Source: Molanna angustata
Lineage: Eukaryota; Arthropoda; Insecta; Trichoptera; Molannidae
NCBI GenBank assembly: GCA_963576475.1
Contig: OY754978.1
Coordinates: 19,289,678 to 19,353,677, forward strand
Direction of reading: 5' to 3'
DNA: 64,000 nt
Numbering within the stretch: position 1 is the first letter of the stretch; each line of letters opens with the position of its first letter. Positions 10,341 to 22,026 of this stretch are shown one piece after another. The notes under the pieces are model-generated. The model was not told where the DNA came from. It saw only the letters and a list, made by a program, of their open reading frames with translations, and searched no databases. A program made the translations under genes and the position numbers.

Positions 10341-10660
10341 CGATACTGTAACAGTGCCCTTGGGTTAGTCTTTCATACTTCACACACTCATACTTCCCTT
10401 AGCAGCACTCATTATAAAAATACATGTATTACTAGCGTTGTAAAAATACATGTTATTTCTATCGACTAAGTACTTACTGACTAACTTATACTATATTGTT
10501 AACTATTGTTATAGGCGAAAAATACTTATATCTAGGCACAGTTTATACACAATAATTGGTCTTTATTCTTATACACCTTATACACTTTTGCACATACACA
10601 TTAGTTTTTATCACTGGGGATTTCCACTAGGAGGCCGGGTCCGCCGCACACACAACTAGA
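10341..10660 (-). other. 5' untranslated region of the RTE-like LINE
   Basis: Leader upstream of the LINE ATG. It includes a GC-richer patch at about 10620-10655 that contrasts with the AT-rich DNA beyond. LINE promoters are usually internal and lie in this leader. The outer limit is a guess. Confidence 0.5.
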
Positions 10661-11710
10661 TAAATTTGTAGTAGTACCTACATCCTAAAATTTTTAACAT
10701 TTTTTATAAAAATTGATTTTAGTGACGACATTGTTTCATACAATTTGTAAGGCAGTAAACACTATACAATATCTCACTCAATAGTTTGATACCTACATAC
10801 TTTATCAAAAAACATACATCATGCTGTTTTTACATTCTGGGTAGAAAAAACAGACTGACCTCCATACTATCCTATCCTGATATACGTATATACCTACATG
10901 TTTATATAGAAAACAAAATATCTTAAAATATTTATTAATTTGTGTTTAAATGTTTATAGTTTGGTACGTTATCTTCAATTATGCATACTATCTCCATCAA
11001 CAGTTGGATTTCATGTGTTACATGCAACTAGTGTAATATGATAAAGTTTTGTTTATATAATATATGCAATTAGTAAGTACTGAAAGATAAGAGTGAACCT
11101 AATTTATCGTGTACGTAGTTTGTAAGTAATTGATAAAATCTTTTTCGATTAAAATGTGCGACCAACGAACACTGAATCATTATTTTTGGTGAAGTAAAGA
11201 AAGCCTGTATAAATATGAGGTTTTTCGTTAAAGTATTAGAAAATTGCAACTTTTTAGAATGAAATAAAAAACATAAAATTTTATTATTTATGTCAAATTA
11301 CGCTTTTTCCCTAGATCTGCTGATCGTAATATGCTTGCTAATCCCATTCACTTTACAATATATATTTTATTTATTTTAATTTATTTTAGTACCTATACAA
11401 AGGACAGTACATGCATACAATTATTAAAAGTAAATAAGTAAAAATACAAATATGACATGTACCTCTTGCGTAATATACCTAATATCAAAGAAGACAGTAA
11501 AAAAGTATGAATTAGTGTGGGTACGCGCATGAGAGAAGAGTTACAATATGTATGTGTTTGAAAGAGATATCTAGAAAGTGTTTGGGTGTATATAATACAT
11601 ATGTGTTTGTATGCAGTTTTAAGCAATTTTTTTGTAGTCAATCATATCTACTGGAGAAAATTAGGTGATGATATCGCGACGATTACGTTGTCTCAAGCGG
11701 TACAAATATT
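10661..11710. other. AT-rich intergenic sequence
   Basis: No coding or named element was found. A short tract at 10855-10884 (GACCTCCATACTATCCTATC) resembles the reverse complement of 60650-60686 and may be the end of an unnamed repeat. Confidence 0.5.
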
Positions 11711-12051
11711 TGAATGAATGAATGAACGAATGAATGAACGAATGAACGAATGAATGAATGAATGAATGAATGAATGAATGAATGAATGAATGAATGAATG
11801 AATGAATGAATGAATGAATGAATGAATGAATGAATGAATGAATGAATGAATGAATGAATGAATGAATGAATGAATGAATGAATGAATGAATGAATGAATG
11901 AATGAATGAATGAATGAATGAATGAATGAATGAATGAATGAATGAATGAATGAATGAATGAATGAATGAATGAATGAATGAATGAATGAATGAATGAATG
12001 AATGAATGAATGAATGAATGAATGAATTAATGAATGAATGAATGAATGAAT
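11711..12051. repeat. (AATG)n microsatellite, about 340 bp
   Basis: Over 80 AATG units with a near-pure interior. AACG variants occur only at the left edge and one TAATG at the right edge. The long Ser-Phe-Ile-His frame across it is repeat translation. Confidence 0.97.
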
Positions 12052-14990
12052 AGTATATTTCCAACATTATAAATAAATTATTACAAAGGAACAAAAATAC
12101 AATTTTATTTTTTAGATTCTACCTAATTACAATTTTACAATTAGATATTATTATTTTTTTTCCACACATTGGAAATTTTACTGCCTCGCTAGACATAGTC
12201 TGTTCTGAGGCAGTACTAGTTTTGAATTGCTATGGCTACTCTGCGATCATATGATTTGTTTTCTTTTCTTTTTTTACATACTCCATTCACTTAGAACAAA
12301 AAAAAAAGACTTCTGTTTTTTTTTTCTAGATTTCCCTCCACTACTGGCCTCTTCTAATGACCTCTATACCCCTACCCGCAAAAGGAATAAAATACGTTTA
12401 AAGAAATATGTAGCGAATAATTATTAAAAACGATATTTTTTTCAGACTAAAAAATGGTTGATAATAGATAAAAAAAATAAACACGCGAATGAACAATGGA
12501 CACAATTTAAATAGGTTTCAATATGGTTGCAGCTTCGCTACTCTGCTCAGCCCTCAATCTCTAAGGGTTGGACATCTCGATGTGGCGCGAGGCCGGGGCC
12601 GGCTAGGGCTGGCAGATTGTGTTAATTTATTTCCTCGCAGCATCTCTTTAAATTTATTGTTTTTAATAAAAACATTTTCGCGGGCGATGATGATGTATGA
12701 GGGCAATAAAACACTTCTACGCCCCTGAAATTTGTACCCACCTAGGTAACGCTATTTTAATATCGCCCCACCGGCGAAAACAATAAAAATCACTTAGTAG
12801 AGGGGCGGAGTAGGGGGTAGGTGTACGAGCCACAATTAGAAACGAAGCTAGGTAACTGTAAGCATAGGTTGGCACTTATTTTTCACAAAGTTTGCAACAT
12901 TAAATTGATAAGACTATACAACTCAGATTGTGGACAGTTTGCCTCCGACGACGTGTCACGAAAAATTCGAAATTATAATAGTTGAAGGAAAGACGGAGTT
13001 TTAACACACCATGGAAGAAATTTCATGATACAAATGTGGCGGCACAGCGCCTAGCGACTGCCCTGTCAGATGGATTCATATTCCACCTAGCGACCAATTA
13101 GCGAGCATCGATCTTTAAGGAATTTTGCTTTAGCACAAGTATATATGCTGTAGAGGTGGGGGCGAAAGGCTGCCCGCAAAATCTTTATATTCCTAATTTA
13201 AAGACCTGGGTATCCCAAGAGGTAAAATAAAAGAACTTTTGGATAGGGTGGTGAATGCAGCATTACCTATTCGCATCCTATTGGATTTGGCTGCGCAGGG
13301 GAGTGGAGTATCAGTCGGAGATTGGTGGGTGAGTGGAGAGCGTGACTTGAGTCATAAAGGGGCCCTTTAATCCCGCATACATGGTCGCAAGCCCATGTGG
13401 CTCACTTGTTCTGACTGGTACTCTGGAGGCCTGTGCTCGTGGGCCTGGATTCATGAATCCAGTGAAACCACGATTGCCTTTCTCTTTTGTATCTTATTTA
13501 CAGAACGCTCAAGCGACGCACTTCAGTGCCAATCTCTCTTCTTTCGTGTAATTTTGTATGTTTATTATTTAGTAAATTTACATTGTTTATTTGAAAGTTG
13601 TAACAAAAATAAAGATTTAATATCGCGATTAATCTTTTATTTCTCTATAATCAATTATTTTACGAAACTGGTTCCTTTCATTTAAAGTAACTAAAAGTAG
13701 GTGGATCAATTTAATAATTGAATACATTTAAGCAATATATTTTTAAAAAGTTTAACATCTATGAGTGTCAATATATGAAGATGATGATTCAATTAGGTTC
13801 CGACCAAATTGAATCTACATAAATATTATGGATTCAATACCCGAGTAAACATTAACAATAATAAAATACTCATATTTGTAACACAACAACCACAAAAATA
13901 TTACAATTAAATAAATTTAGTCTCATTTGATTATATTACTTCGTTTTTAAAACACAAATTAGTTGTGTTATACAAATGAATTCAAAACAACCGTATTTTT
14001 TTTCAGAATTGAAATTACTGTATATCAAAGTGTATTAAAATAAATTAAAATTGCCACAAGGAAAACTCTGAAAATATTAATATTATAATCAGTAGAGATT
14101 TGAAAACTATTGAATTAAATCTAATTTATAAAATTTAACAAATAATAGGTATATTGAAAAACTTTCAAATTGGTAATAAAAAAAAATCTCATTTTTTCTT
14201 TGTTTTATTTTATGTAAGTAATTTATAATTGTAAACAATGCCCTTAATGACAAAAAGTATCAAAGTTTAGTGTGGTTATGATGTATTGATTTATGAATAA
14301 TAAATAAATTTATATCAACATTCGACGGAGCAAATTTTATCCAATACAACTCCTCAGTAATCAAAAAGGACGTAAATTTAAATTCCTTAAATTTCAAAAA
14401 CAATCACCTCCAAAATAGAAAAATTTATCCGGATTGCTATTTATGGATTTTATTGTCTCACAAAAATGTCCAATGATGGTATAATGAATTTCATTCCTCG
14501 TGACAAATTAAACAACATAACATAAATTCTCTTCTATTAAAAACAAGAATTTATAGGAAAATTTCATCAAAATCCAAGAGAATAATGTCGTAATTTTTGA
14601 ATGTATGTCTGTGATTGATTTCAGGTATCTGGATTCTCAGTTTGATTTCGAACTTAACACTTTCAAATTGAAAAAAAACAGTAACCCTTTTTGATTATGT
14701 ATGTCAAGTTTAGAGTTATAACGTCACTATTATCATACTAAGTATTTTCTTTTTTTGATTCATCAACAGGTTAAGTTTGTGAAAACTAGTACTGCGAGTA
14801 TTATGAATTTTATGTAATTATTTTTTTTTTATTTAATTTAATTTGATTTATTTACACGGCGAAATATTATTTTTCATTATAATTTTTTTTAAATAAATAT
14901 CGCAAAAAAAAACATGTGCAATATTTTTAAAATATCTGCCAATTTCAAAATATTTATTTCAAAACTCATCAAAAGCTCAACAGACCAGGA
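12052..14990. other. Intergenic; GC-richer block at about 12530-13480, otherwise AT-rich
   Basis: The 12530-13480 block is visibly richer in GC than its surroundings. It shares no recognisable repeat with the rest of the window. A frame on the plus strand near 13200-13368 is open for about 55 codons (includes GKIKELLDRVVNAALP), but has no start or known motif. From 13600 to 14990 the DNA is AT-rich without recognised features. Confidence 0.5.
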
Positions 14991-15147
14991 GGGCTAGCCA
15001 AGATGCAAAAAACGAAAACGTTGACGCTGAACGTTATTTTTTTTTGTATGGGATTTGACGTTATCAAACGTTATCAAACGTCAAATCCCATACAAAAAAA
15101 ATAACGTTTAGCGTCAACGTTTTCGTTTTTTGCATCTTGGCTAGCCC
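14991..15147. mobile_element. Palindromic MITE (foldback), 157 bp
   Basis: Two near-perfect inverted arms begin GGGCTAGCCAAGATGCAAAA and meet around 15061-15075 (ATCAAACGTTATCA). The whole element would fold into one hairpin. It has no coding capacity. No clear target duplication was identified. Confidence 0.85.
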
Positions 15148-15460
15148 TTCTGAGTGGGCCTTGGTTGAATCCAGCAATATCTTCCATTCTTGCCTGTCTG
15201 AAGCCTTGGTTTTCCAGTTTCTGATTTGCAGAATGGATATACCATCACTGACAGAGTCCATCCATCGTAGTTTGGTCTTCTTCCTCCTAACGGTGAGGAG
15301 AGTGTCAGACCTTTTACTCGGTTCTCGTTACCCATTCTGATTATCCATTCTGATTATGTGACCAGCCCATCTCAGGCCGATGGAATTACAAGATAGAACT
15401 GGTCGCATCGAGTTATCCATATATGTCATAATAGCTCTCAGTTGTATCAACGACGCCAAC
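15148..15460 (-). pseudogene. LINE reverse transcriptase C-terminal remnant
   Basis: On the minus strand, frames separated by shifts contain LRWAGHIIRM-like and RNWKTKASDRQEWKILL, the typical C-terminal end of insect non-LTR ORFs. The piece is truncated and frameshifted, and abuts the palindromic MITE. Confidence 0.6.
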
Positions 15461-15514
15461 CATCATCAATCAAACAAAACAAAGATAAATAAGAATATAA
15501 GGCGTGAAAAATGC

Positions 15515-15612
15515 TCGGAGTTCTATAATAACTCCATTTGAAAATTATATCCATGGTATGGATAATCGAGAGGGTTTTGATTTCATCAATTGACGGGAAT
15601 TGCCCCCATGAT
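15515..15612 (+). mobile_element. Half copy of the 32957-33138 palindromic MITE
   Basis: Contains GGAGTTCTATAATAACTCC, TATCCATGGTATGGATAATC and GAGGGTTTTGATTTC, matching the right arm of the 32957-33138 element with substitutions. It ends at GAATTGCCCCC. Confidence 0.6.
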
Positions 15613-15715
15613 GTCAGACGACTGCCGGAGGATAAAGGCAGTAGAGACTGAAGTTATGTAAGAGAAGCCAAGGCTTGACAGATCGTAGCACCATTGGAAG
15701 AAGAAGTTGTTATTT
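15613..15715 (+). pseudogene. LINE 3'-terminal fragment
   Basis: Reads REAKA..LTDRSTIG with a GAAGAAGAAG end, like the last residues and tail of the family also seen at 56836-56985. Too short for firm assignment. Confidence 0.4.
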
Positions 15716-16905
15716 TATTTTTGTTAAAAAAATATTTCAATATATAGGTAGGTACATGTAGAATTTAGCATTGACCACGACTCTCCCATTTTTCTTTCGG
15801 AATCAAATCATGGCGATGTATACCTAGGCGTGTTTTTATTTCTCTGCCATTTCACAATTTCATTTAGATAGTAAAGTTGTCAAAATAAACATCGTCGGTA
15901 GGTATATCTGCGGAATAAAAAAGCGAGATTGTGTTTTCTTTGCTAGAAATGATAAACATAGTTGGTGAGAAATTCAATCTACTCACTCAAAATAAAGATA
16001 TTGTTTTTACAGTTGAAATAAGTATAAGCTTTTGTTGATTGATAAAAATTTTGTTTTGACACCCGAATCATTCCGACGACAAGATTCTGGGAAAACAACA
16101 TACGTATATAATATTATGTATAATAAAATACCAATACTGGATGAGCGATAAAGGATTTAAAAGTAGGTAGAAAAACAAGATATCAAAGACTCAAAGCATT
16201 CTTTGCTTTTTTAATGATCTGTTTCGTATTTTCCTTTACAGGTCTCAAATGAATAGAAAACAATTCGAATGAAATCCATTTTGGAAATGTATTTAGATAA
16301 AAAAAACAATCATCATCCTTGTAATATTTTTCTTTTGATATACCCGTTGTTTTTTAAGACAGAAGCTACATAATATGTTTTCTGAAATGATGAGGTCTCT
16401 TACAGGTAGAAAGCTTTCATATTGGCCTTTCATTGTTCATTCTGGCTACATTATTTCAATGTTTTGTTTTGGATCTACTAAACGTGATGATTTTCCATAT
16501 ATAACCTGCAATAAGTAGGTACTCGATCTCGGAGAGTTTTTCCAGTAATGGATCAGCCTTGAAATTTTAGGATAGTTCGACTTCGTCATCTCTGGAGGCA
16601 TAGTTTATGAATTAAAAATAAACAGATCTATTTAATGAAGCAGAAGAAGAAGCTTAGTTTGTCTGCCTTGCACGAAACACGTCGATAATCAGTTGAATTT
16701 AATAGAACGACATACATATCTACAATTATTTTAATGTTGCTGATCGATTCTTCTATTTGACAAATTAAGGTTTTTAAAAGATTAACAATAGGTATCAGGA
16801 TGAATATTGCATTATACTGAGACTCTCAATGTATGACCCTATTATTGAAAGGAAGTTACAATTTCAGACCATGATTTTGATAGATTTTTTTAAGAATAAT
16901 AATAA
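15716..16905. other. AT-rich intergenic sequence, nothing recognised
   Basis: No coding or repeated element was identified by eye. A few TAGGTA motifs occur. Confidence 0.5.
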
Positions 16906-16907
16906 TA

Positions 16908-17012
16908 TTAAACACTTCTTTTCACCCTACGCAAGTTGCGAGTTTATCATCATATGGCAGTTTCTTCCAACTAACCAGTGTTTCCAGCCCAGACAAGCAA
17001 TATTTGCATAGA
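16908..17012 (-). mobile_element. SINE3 3' fragment
   Basis: Reverse-complement match to the 3' two-fifths of the 57063-57270 copy: CCTACGCAAGTTGCGAG, a GGCAGTTTCTTCCAACTAAC tract and CAGCCCAGACAAGCAATATT. Confidence 0.65.
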
Positions 17013-17079
17013 ATAAACGCGATTAAACAACGAGTTAACAAATCGACTAATTATTATAAAATATTTAGTATAGGAGTGG

Positions 17080-17335
17080 AACGGGTTGCACCCAGATATT
17101 CCATAATAATAATAATAAGTAAATAAAATTTATAAAGCGCTGTTTAGTGATACAAGATCACTCCAAGGGCGCTGTAGCTTATTTGTTAGCTCTACCAAAC
17201 CTACCAGTCTTAAGAAGTCTACCGACGGTGTCAATGCTATGAGCTCTAGGTATGTCAGGAGGCAATTTATTCCATTTCAAAGGCCCGTTACACTAAAACC
17301 ACGATCATAGTAAGCCGTCTTATTGACTCTGTCCA
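17080..17335 (-). pseudogene. Jockey/CR1-like LINE C-terminal remnant
   Basis: Minus-strand frames with shifts give GFSVTG, KWNKLPPDIPRAHSID and VGRLLKTGRF, the recognisable end of many CR1/Jockey-type RT ORFs. A (TTATT)n-like tail follows at 17100-17135. Confidence 0.55.
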
Positions 17336-18260
17336 ATTCTTTTAAAGTGTTAGTAATCTGTGATCCAGATGAAAGCAGTATTATAAACATATCTAAAAGA
17401 TAACAAGCAGCAACACTACATTATCAACCTTGTTAAAATAATCGTGGATCAATAACGGGGCGATATAAATCGATTATACTATTGTTTTTTTTAATGTATA
17501 TTTTGTTCTACTATTTATGTAGATTTAGTCACAATCTACTTTATTTATATTTTCATGAACATTTCACGTGCGTTTCTTCATACGATACAATGTTTTCCTG
17601 TGAGTTTCTATAATCATCTCATTTCATTTACAAACGCTATAATATTCGACGCACGTACAATGTTGGCAGAACTTTGCCGATGAAATGTCACAAACGATTG
17701 CAAATTTTAATTTGATTTGTATAATACAATTTTGTATATTATTCACCTGAGATAGGGAAACTATATAGATGGGCAAAGGTTGGACCTTGGTCTATTAGTG
17801 TTTTATTTATGCTAACACTCATTGATTTTTTAATATTTATAAATTAACCATGACTGTATATTCCATAATTGCATGGGTGATTTCTTATGGTTTTTATTAT
17901 GAGTTTAAACCATTGAATCCAGTACCTACATAAAAGTAAAAACAATTTAATAAAGAAATAAAAGTTAATAAATTAAATAACAGTTTAAACCATCGAATAA
18001 AGTGAATAACAATAGAAACCATTGAATAAAATAAAGAAATATTGGTTGAAATTTAAACTCACAAACAAAAATATTGTTGCGAAATGTTTCTAGAGCTGAC
18101 TTATATGTACGATAGATTTCGAATCTAACTGACGAGGAAGCAGTCTCTAACGAAATAAGTAGCAAAATATTTACCAAAAAATCTGTACAAGTTAAAAAGA
18201 TACTAAACTTTATACTTATGTTCTCAAATTTAAACTTATGTTTTTATCGATTAAGACAAT
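17336..18260. other. AT-rich intergenic sequence, nothing recognised
   Basis: No ORF or repeat with support. Phrases such as AACCATTGAATAAA recur loosely at 17905-18030. Confidence 0.45.
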
Positions 18261-18410
18261 AAATCGAATATTTTTACAGTTGAATATATGCTTGAATCGA
18301 AATTTTTCCTCTGTTGGGAGTTAATGATGTTTTATGACAATTTTTTAAAATACTCCCGACAGGGAAAAATCAAATGATTGCGTATATGCAACTAATAAAT
18401 ATTCGATTAA
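18261..18410. mobile_element. Foldback element, 150 bp
   Basis: The outer arms pair TCGAATATTT with AAATATTCGA; inner arms include TTCCTCTGTTGGGAGT against ACTCCCGACAGGGAA. The loop is about 30 bp. Arms carry indels, so it is an older copy. Confidence 0.65.
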
Positions 18411-18728
18411 AATACACATTTGTACATGCAAGTAAACAAGCCAAAAATGAACTTATAATTCTAGCGTGATTCAAGGGTGACATCTGTGAAAGCATTGTCA
18501 CCTCGTGTATAAAGACTGTTGCTTTCAATGTTTACAAACCAATATTTCACAATAGATGGCGTTACAAAAAGGTTTCTTCTTCACTTCATAGATGGCGATG
18601 GTGTTACAGGTAAACCGCAACATATATATGTTATAAAACTGTACAGTTGTACATGTACATATTATGTACAACTTAGAGGTTTGTCTGCACAGGTTATGCT
18701 GGCCATTGCATGTATGGCCAGCATTACA
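18411..18728. other. Intergenic with a short hairpin at 18692-18727
   Basis: ATGCTGGCCAT and ATGGCCAGCAT form an 11-bp perfect inverted repeat with a 7-nt loop. Otherwise nothing was recognised. Confidence 0.5.
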
Positions 18729-18945
18729 TGGTAAGCAGACAGAACCGAGCGCACTATTCTTTTTTTGCACACATTCCTGACTTCCTTTACGTCCATGCAT
18801 CGTCTCAAACATACTCGTCGATTGTTCAAGCTAAATTTGTTTCATTTTTATTCAAGATATCATTCACAAGGTCCTGACAAGATCTTGCGGCCCCTGCTAT
18901 TCTCTTCATCTCTTACACCCATGTATATTTTTTGGTCAGTCGTAT
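18729..18945 (-). pseudogene. Truncated copy of the RTE-like LINE 3' region
   Basis: Aligns by eye to 735-955 of the intact LINE: GTAAGCAGACAGAACCGAGC, CTTCCTTTACGTCCATGCAT and TCTCTTACACCCATGTATAT are shared. It lacks both the 5' region and the GTAT tail, and indels break the frame. Confidence 0.85.
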
Positions 18946-19580
18946 ATCTAGAACGAATATTTTGATATTATGTTACAGATAATAAATTAGATTGTTAATG
19001 AAGTCTTATATTTGACATCGGACCAAGATTCGTTTGACGCATCACTACAGATACCTAACACAAGAACTAATTTAGAGGCTAATCTGGCATCATTGAAGGA
19101 AGACCTTATATTAGTAGTTTATTTAGGCGTGGATGTTGACGAATGTGTTTGCATTTCAATAAGCCCTTTTGTTGGAGGAACGTGACATATTACTCCAACC
19201 AGATATTATTATTATTATGAGTATGTATATTTAGTACATAGGAACATACATAATACAATCTTCTTTGAAGTGATACATTGCTGTGTGATGTGAGTATTGA
19301 CGTATATTGTTTGTTGACTGCCATTATAAATAACTGATAATAGTCTATAAATAATGCTGCATAGAAATTGGGATTTAATAATTGAACTAATAATATGTTG
19401 ATCAATTAACACGGAGAGGAGGATTTTAATAATTAATATAACGAAAAATAATAAACGTATAGTACCTACCTTATTTTATTAAAACAATTTAGAGTCGACT
19501 TTGCTGTGAGACACCGGCTTAAAATAATGTTTCCATGTTTTTATATTATCATAGTTTTTGGGTATACGGTAGGTATATAA
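18946..19580. other. Intergenic sequence, nothing recognised
   Basis: No coding or repeat homology was noticed within the window. Confidence 0.4.
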
Positions 19581-19581
19581 G

Positions 19582-19655
19582 AGAAAAAATAACATTTCAC
19601 ATAGCTCAGTAATGAGGTTCACCACGTGAATGTTATGCCTGTTTAGGTAATTAGG
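19582..19655 (+). mobile_element. SINE4 5' fragment
   Basis: Shares CACATAGCTCAGTAATGAGG, TTCACCA and TGCCTGTTTAGGTAATTAGG with the other SINE4 copies (23585 and 30920). It stops before the shared 3' tail. Confidence 0.5.
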
Positions 19656-19663
19656 TTTGTTTA

Positions 19664-19749
19664 TTATTTAATTAATTAATTAATTGATTGATCATTTATT
19701 AATTAATTTAAATCAATTCATTAATTAATTTGTTTATTTATTTATATAT

Positions 19750-19812
<63 letters not shown>

Positions 19813-19900
19813 GTTAATATTTATTTATTTATTCATTTATTTATGTATTTATTTATTTATTTATTTATTCATTTATTTATTTATTTATATATTTATATAT

Positions 19901-19935
<35 letters not shown>

Positions 19936-20018
19936 TTGATTGATTGATTTATTTATTTATTTATTTATTGATTTATTTATTTTTTTTTTTTTATTTTTTA
20001 TTATTTATTTATAAGTAT
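19664..20018. repeat. (TTTA)n microsatellite
   Basis: About 350 bp of ATTT units, interrupted at both ends by TTAA, GATT and poly-T variants. Confidence 0.95.
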
Positions 20019-20815
20019 ACTGTATGGGACAAATACAGTCTAATAAAATAAACAGAGAACATACACTATGAAATGAAAAAAAGACAGACCAATTTCTTTT
20101 GTCCACAATATTGATGTAATCATAGAGGTATGTTCCAACAATTCAACAAAAAATAAATTTAAATATGGGTAAAATTATAACATATTCAACACAAGAATCA
20201 AGTTGCACATTTTTTAAAAACTTACCTAAGGAATTTCATCATGTATAAACGATATGAAAATAAATACGTCTGAGTTACGTAAAATTATTATGGCCTGAGC
20301 TAAGGATCTCTTCGATTTTACAAAGATATGGTTTTTATTTGATGTGAAATACGTCAATATCATTAAATGTTTTATTGTACATATGTTGATAGTGTCCTGT
20401 TTAAAATAAAGTGTTTTATGTTGTGTTGATTTTTTTATATGAAAAGCTTTAATTAGGTAATGTACATTATTCTAGACCGAGTTAGACATCTTCAGACTTG
20501 CAAAATATGATATGTTTCGTCGCATAATACTGAAGGTGTAGGAACAATGAAGGCGAAACACTAAAATAAAAAATAAAAGATTAAACAATACACCATACAC
20601 ATTTAAGATGAATCTGTAAGAATCGGTGATAAAGACAAAATTTACCAACGAAAACGTTCGCATGACTAATGACTACTACAAGACTGTGGGGCTATTTGAT
20701 AATACTCTTATAGGTAATATAAAAGAAATAAATAATTATTTTGTTCTGAATTATTCTTTATTATTTTAATATTTAATTTAATTTTTTATTTTTTAACATA
20801 ACAATTATTCTTCTA
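20019..20815. other. AT-rich intergenic sequence, nothing recognised
   Basis: No supported ORF or element. Confidence 0.45.
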
Positions 20816-20818
20816 CAC

Positions 20819-21400
20819 CCTGACCATTTCTTCCCATTAGGAGAGGTCGGTCCTCCTCGTCCTCGTTCACCAAGTCTGTGCGTCTTCTTCGGGCAAGTCT
20901 ACCTCCCGCAACTTTCTTCGGATAGTGGAGTGCCATGTTGTCAGTGGTCTCCCTGGACTTCTGGTTTGCACTTGGATGTCCATCGCTCTAATCTCTGGAC
21001 ACTTAATGACGTGACCATACCATCTCAATCTACTCTCGAGCGATTTATCGGTGATCGAGACTGCGTCAAAGCTTCCTCGGACGTGGAAATTTCGCACTTT
21101 GTCCATCAAAGTCACGCCCTCCGCCCATTCAGCATTCTCATTTCAGCTGTGTGGATGACTAGTTTGTGGCTCTTCGTCAAAAACCAACAGTTCAGAGCAT
21201 AAGTCATGACAAATCTGATGACAGTTTCATAAACCTCACCATTTATTTTGATGGGCATTTTACGATCACAGAGTACCTACCTACGGGAGACAACGAAATC
21301 CACTTTATCCATCCTGTGTTGATATGATGGTCCACGTCATTCTCGACATTTCCATGGTTTGACAGGTATGAACCCAAATATTTGAATCCGTTGGTTTTGC
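20819..21400 (-). pseudogene. LINE reverse transcriptase C-terminal remnant
   Basis: Minus-strand frames joined across shifts contain an ALNCW-like segment, AEMRML, TLMDKVRN, VRGSF, SLESRLRWYGHV and PGRPLTTW. This is the ordered C-terminus of a common insect non-LTR ORF. The segment after the AEMRML motif needs a frameshift, so the copy is dead. The longest intact piece is 20867-21115. Confidence 0.75.
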
Positions 21401-21645
21401 TTTTAACAAAATGCCTATTTATTTATATCTTTTATATTAGGAGAGCAGTATCAACGCGTTCCTTCTATCTTAAAATAGTCAGAAACATATCGTAAATTAG
21501 ACAGTATTAGCAATGACGTATAACAAAAAAATATTGCATTGCTTTTGATTGTTTCTGTCTTCTCCAATAATTAAATCTTTCATAAACATCAGGAAAGTAG
21601 GCTGCGTTGCTATGGATATTGATCAGAAGGCCACAGGAGTATGTT
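21401..21645. other. Short AT-rich spacer
   Basis: Nothing recognised. Confidence 0.4.
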
Positions 21646-21649
21646 AGTA

Positions 21650-21815
21650 ACAGCTAGGATACAGACTCAGATGGCATGAGGTGTTCAATAAAGACACGAG
21701 GGACAGCGATGCACACCGGAGGATGCACAAGATCGTGTATAGAAAGTGGCGGTGAAAGATTAAAAAGACTGATCCCCACCATGTGGGAATAATTATGCCA
21801 AGGAGAAAAAGATGT
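21650..21815 (+). pseudogene. Possible LINE C-terminal fragment
   Basis: The plus strand gives RLRWHEV, then a Lys/Arg-rich stretch KIKKTDPHH and a MPRRKR end, like the tail of non-LTR ORFs. There is one stop inside, and the family is uncertain. Confidence 0.35.
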
Positions 21816-22026
21816 TTCAAATGAATAACGAAGACAAATATAATTAATAATCACGTATTCGTATCGTCCCAGGTAATATGTATGTACACTGTAGCGATGC
21901 TACATATTTCCCCACAGACAATACCAGTGCGATCATAGCAATAATCATCAATAATCATAACGCACGAACTTTTAATATCAAAGCCTAAAAATTCCCGGTC
22001 ATTCTGCTTTATATGGTGGCCTTGGA

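Larger units (their letters stand above)
695..10660 (-). mobile_element. RTE-like non-LTR retrotransposon, split by a Pao/BEL insertion
   Basis: The 3' half (695-1584) and 5' half (8189-about 10660) read on the minus strand and are separated by an LTR element with a 5-bp target duplication. Without the insert the LINE is about 3.35 kb with one ORF of about 1005 codons. It has a very short 3' end in which the TGA is followed almost at once by a GTAT tetranucleotide tail (695-713). A single APE-RT ORF, small size and tandem-repeat tail fit the RTE clade; the clade name is inferred. The 5' limit near 10660 is approximate, placed where GC-richer leader sequence meets AT-rich DNA. No LINE target duplication was identified. 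Confidence 0.85.

Noticed and set aside
11693..12094. 133-codon Ser-Phe-Ile-His frame
   Set aside because: Translation of the AATG microsatellite; no gene context.
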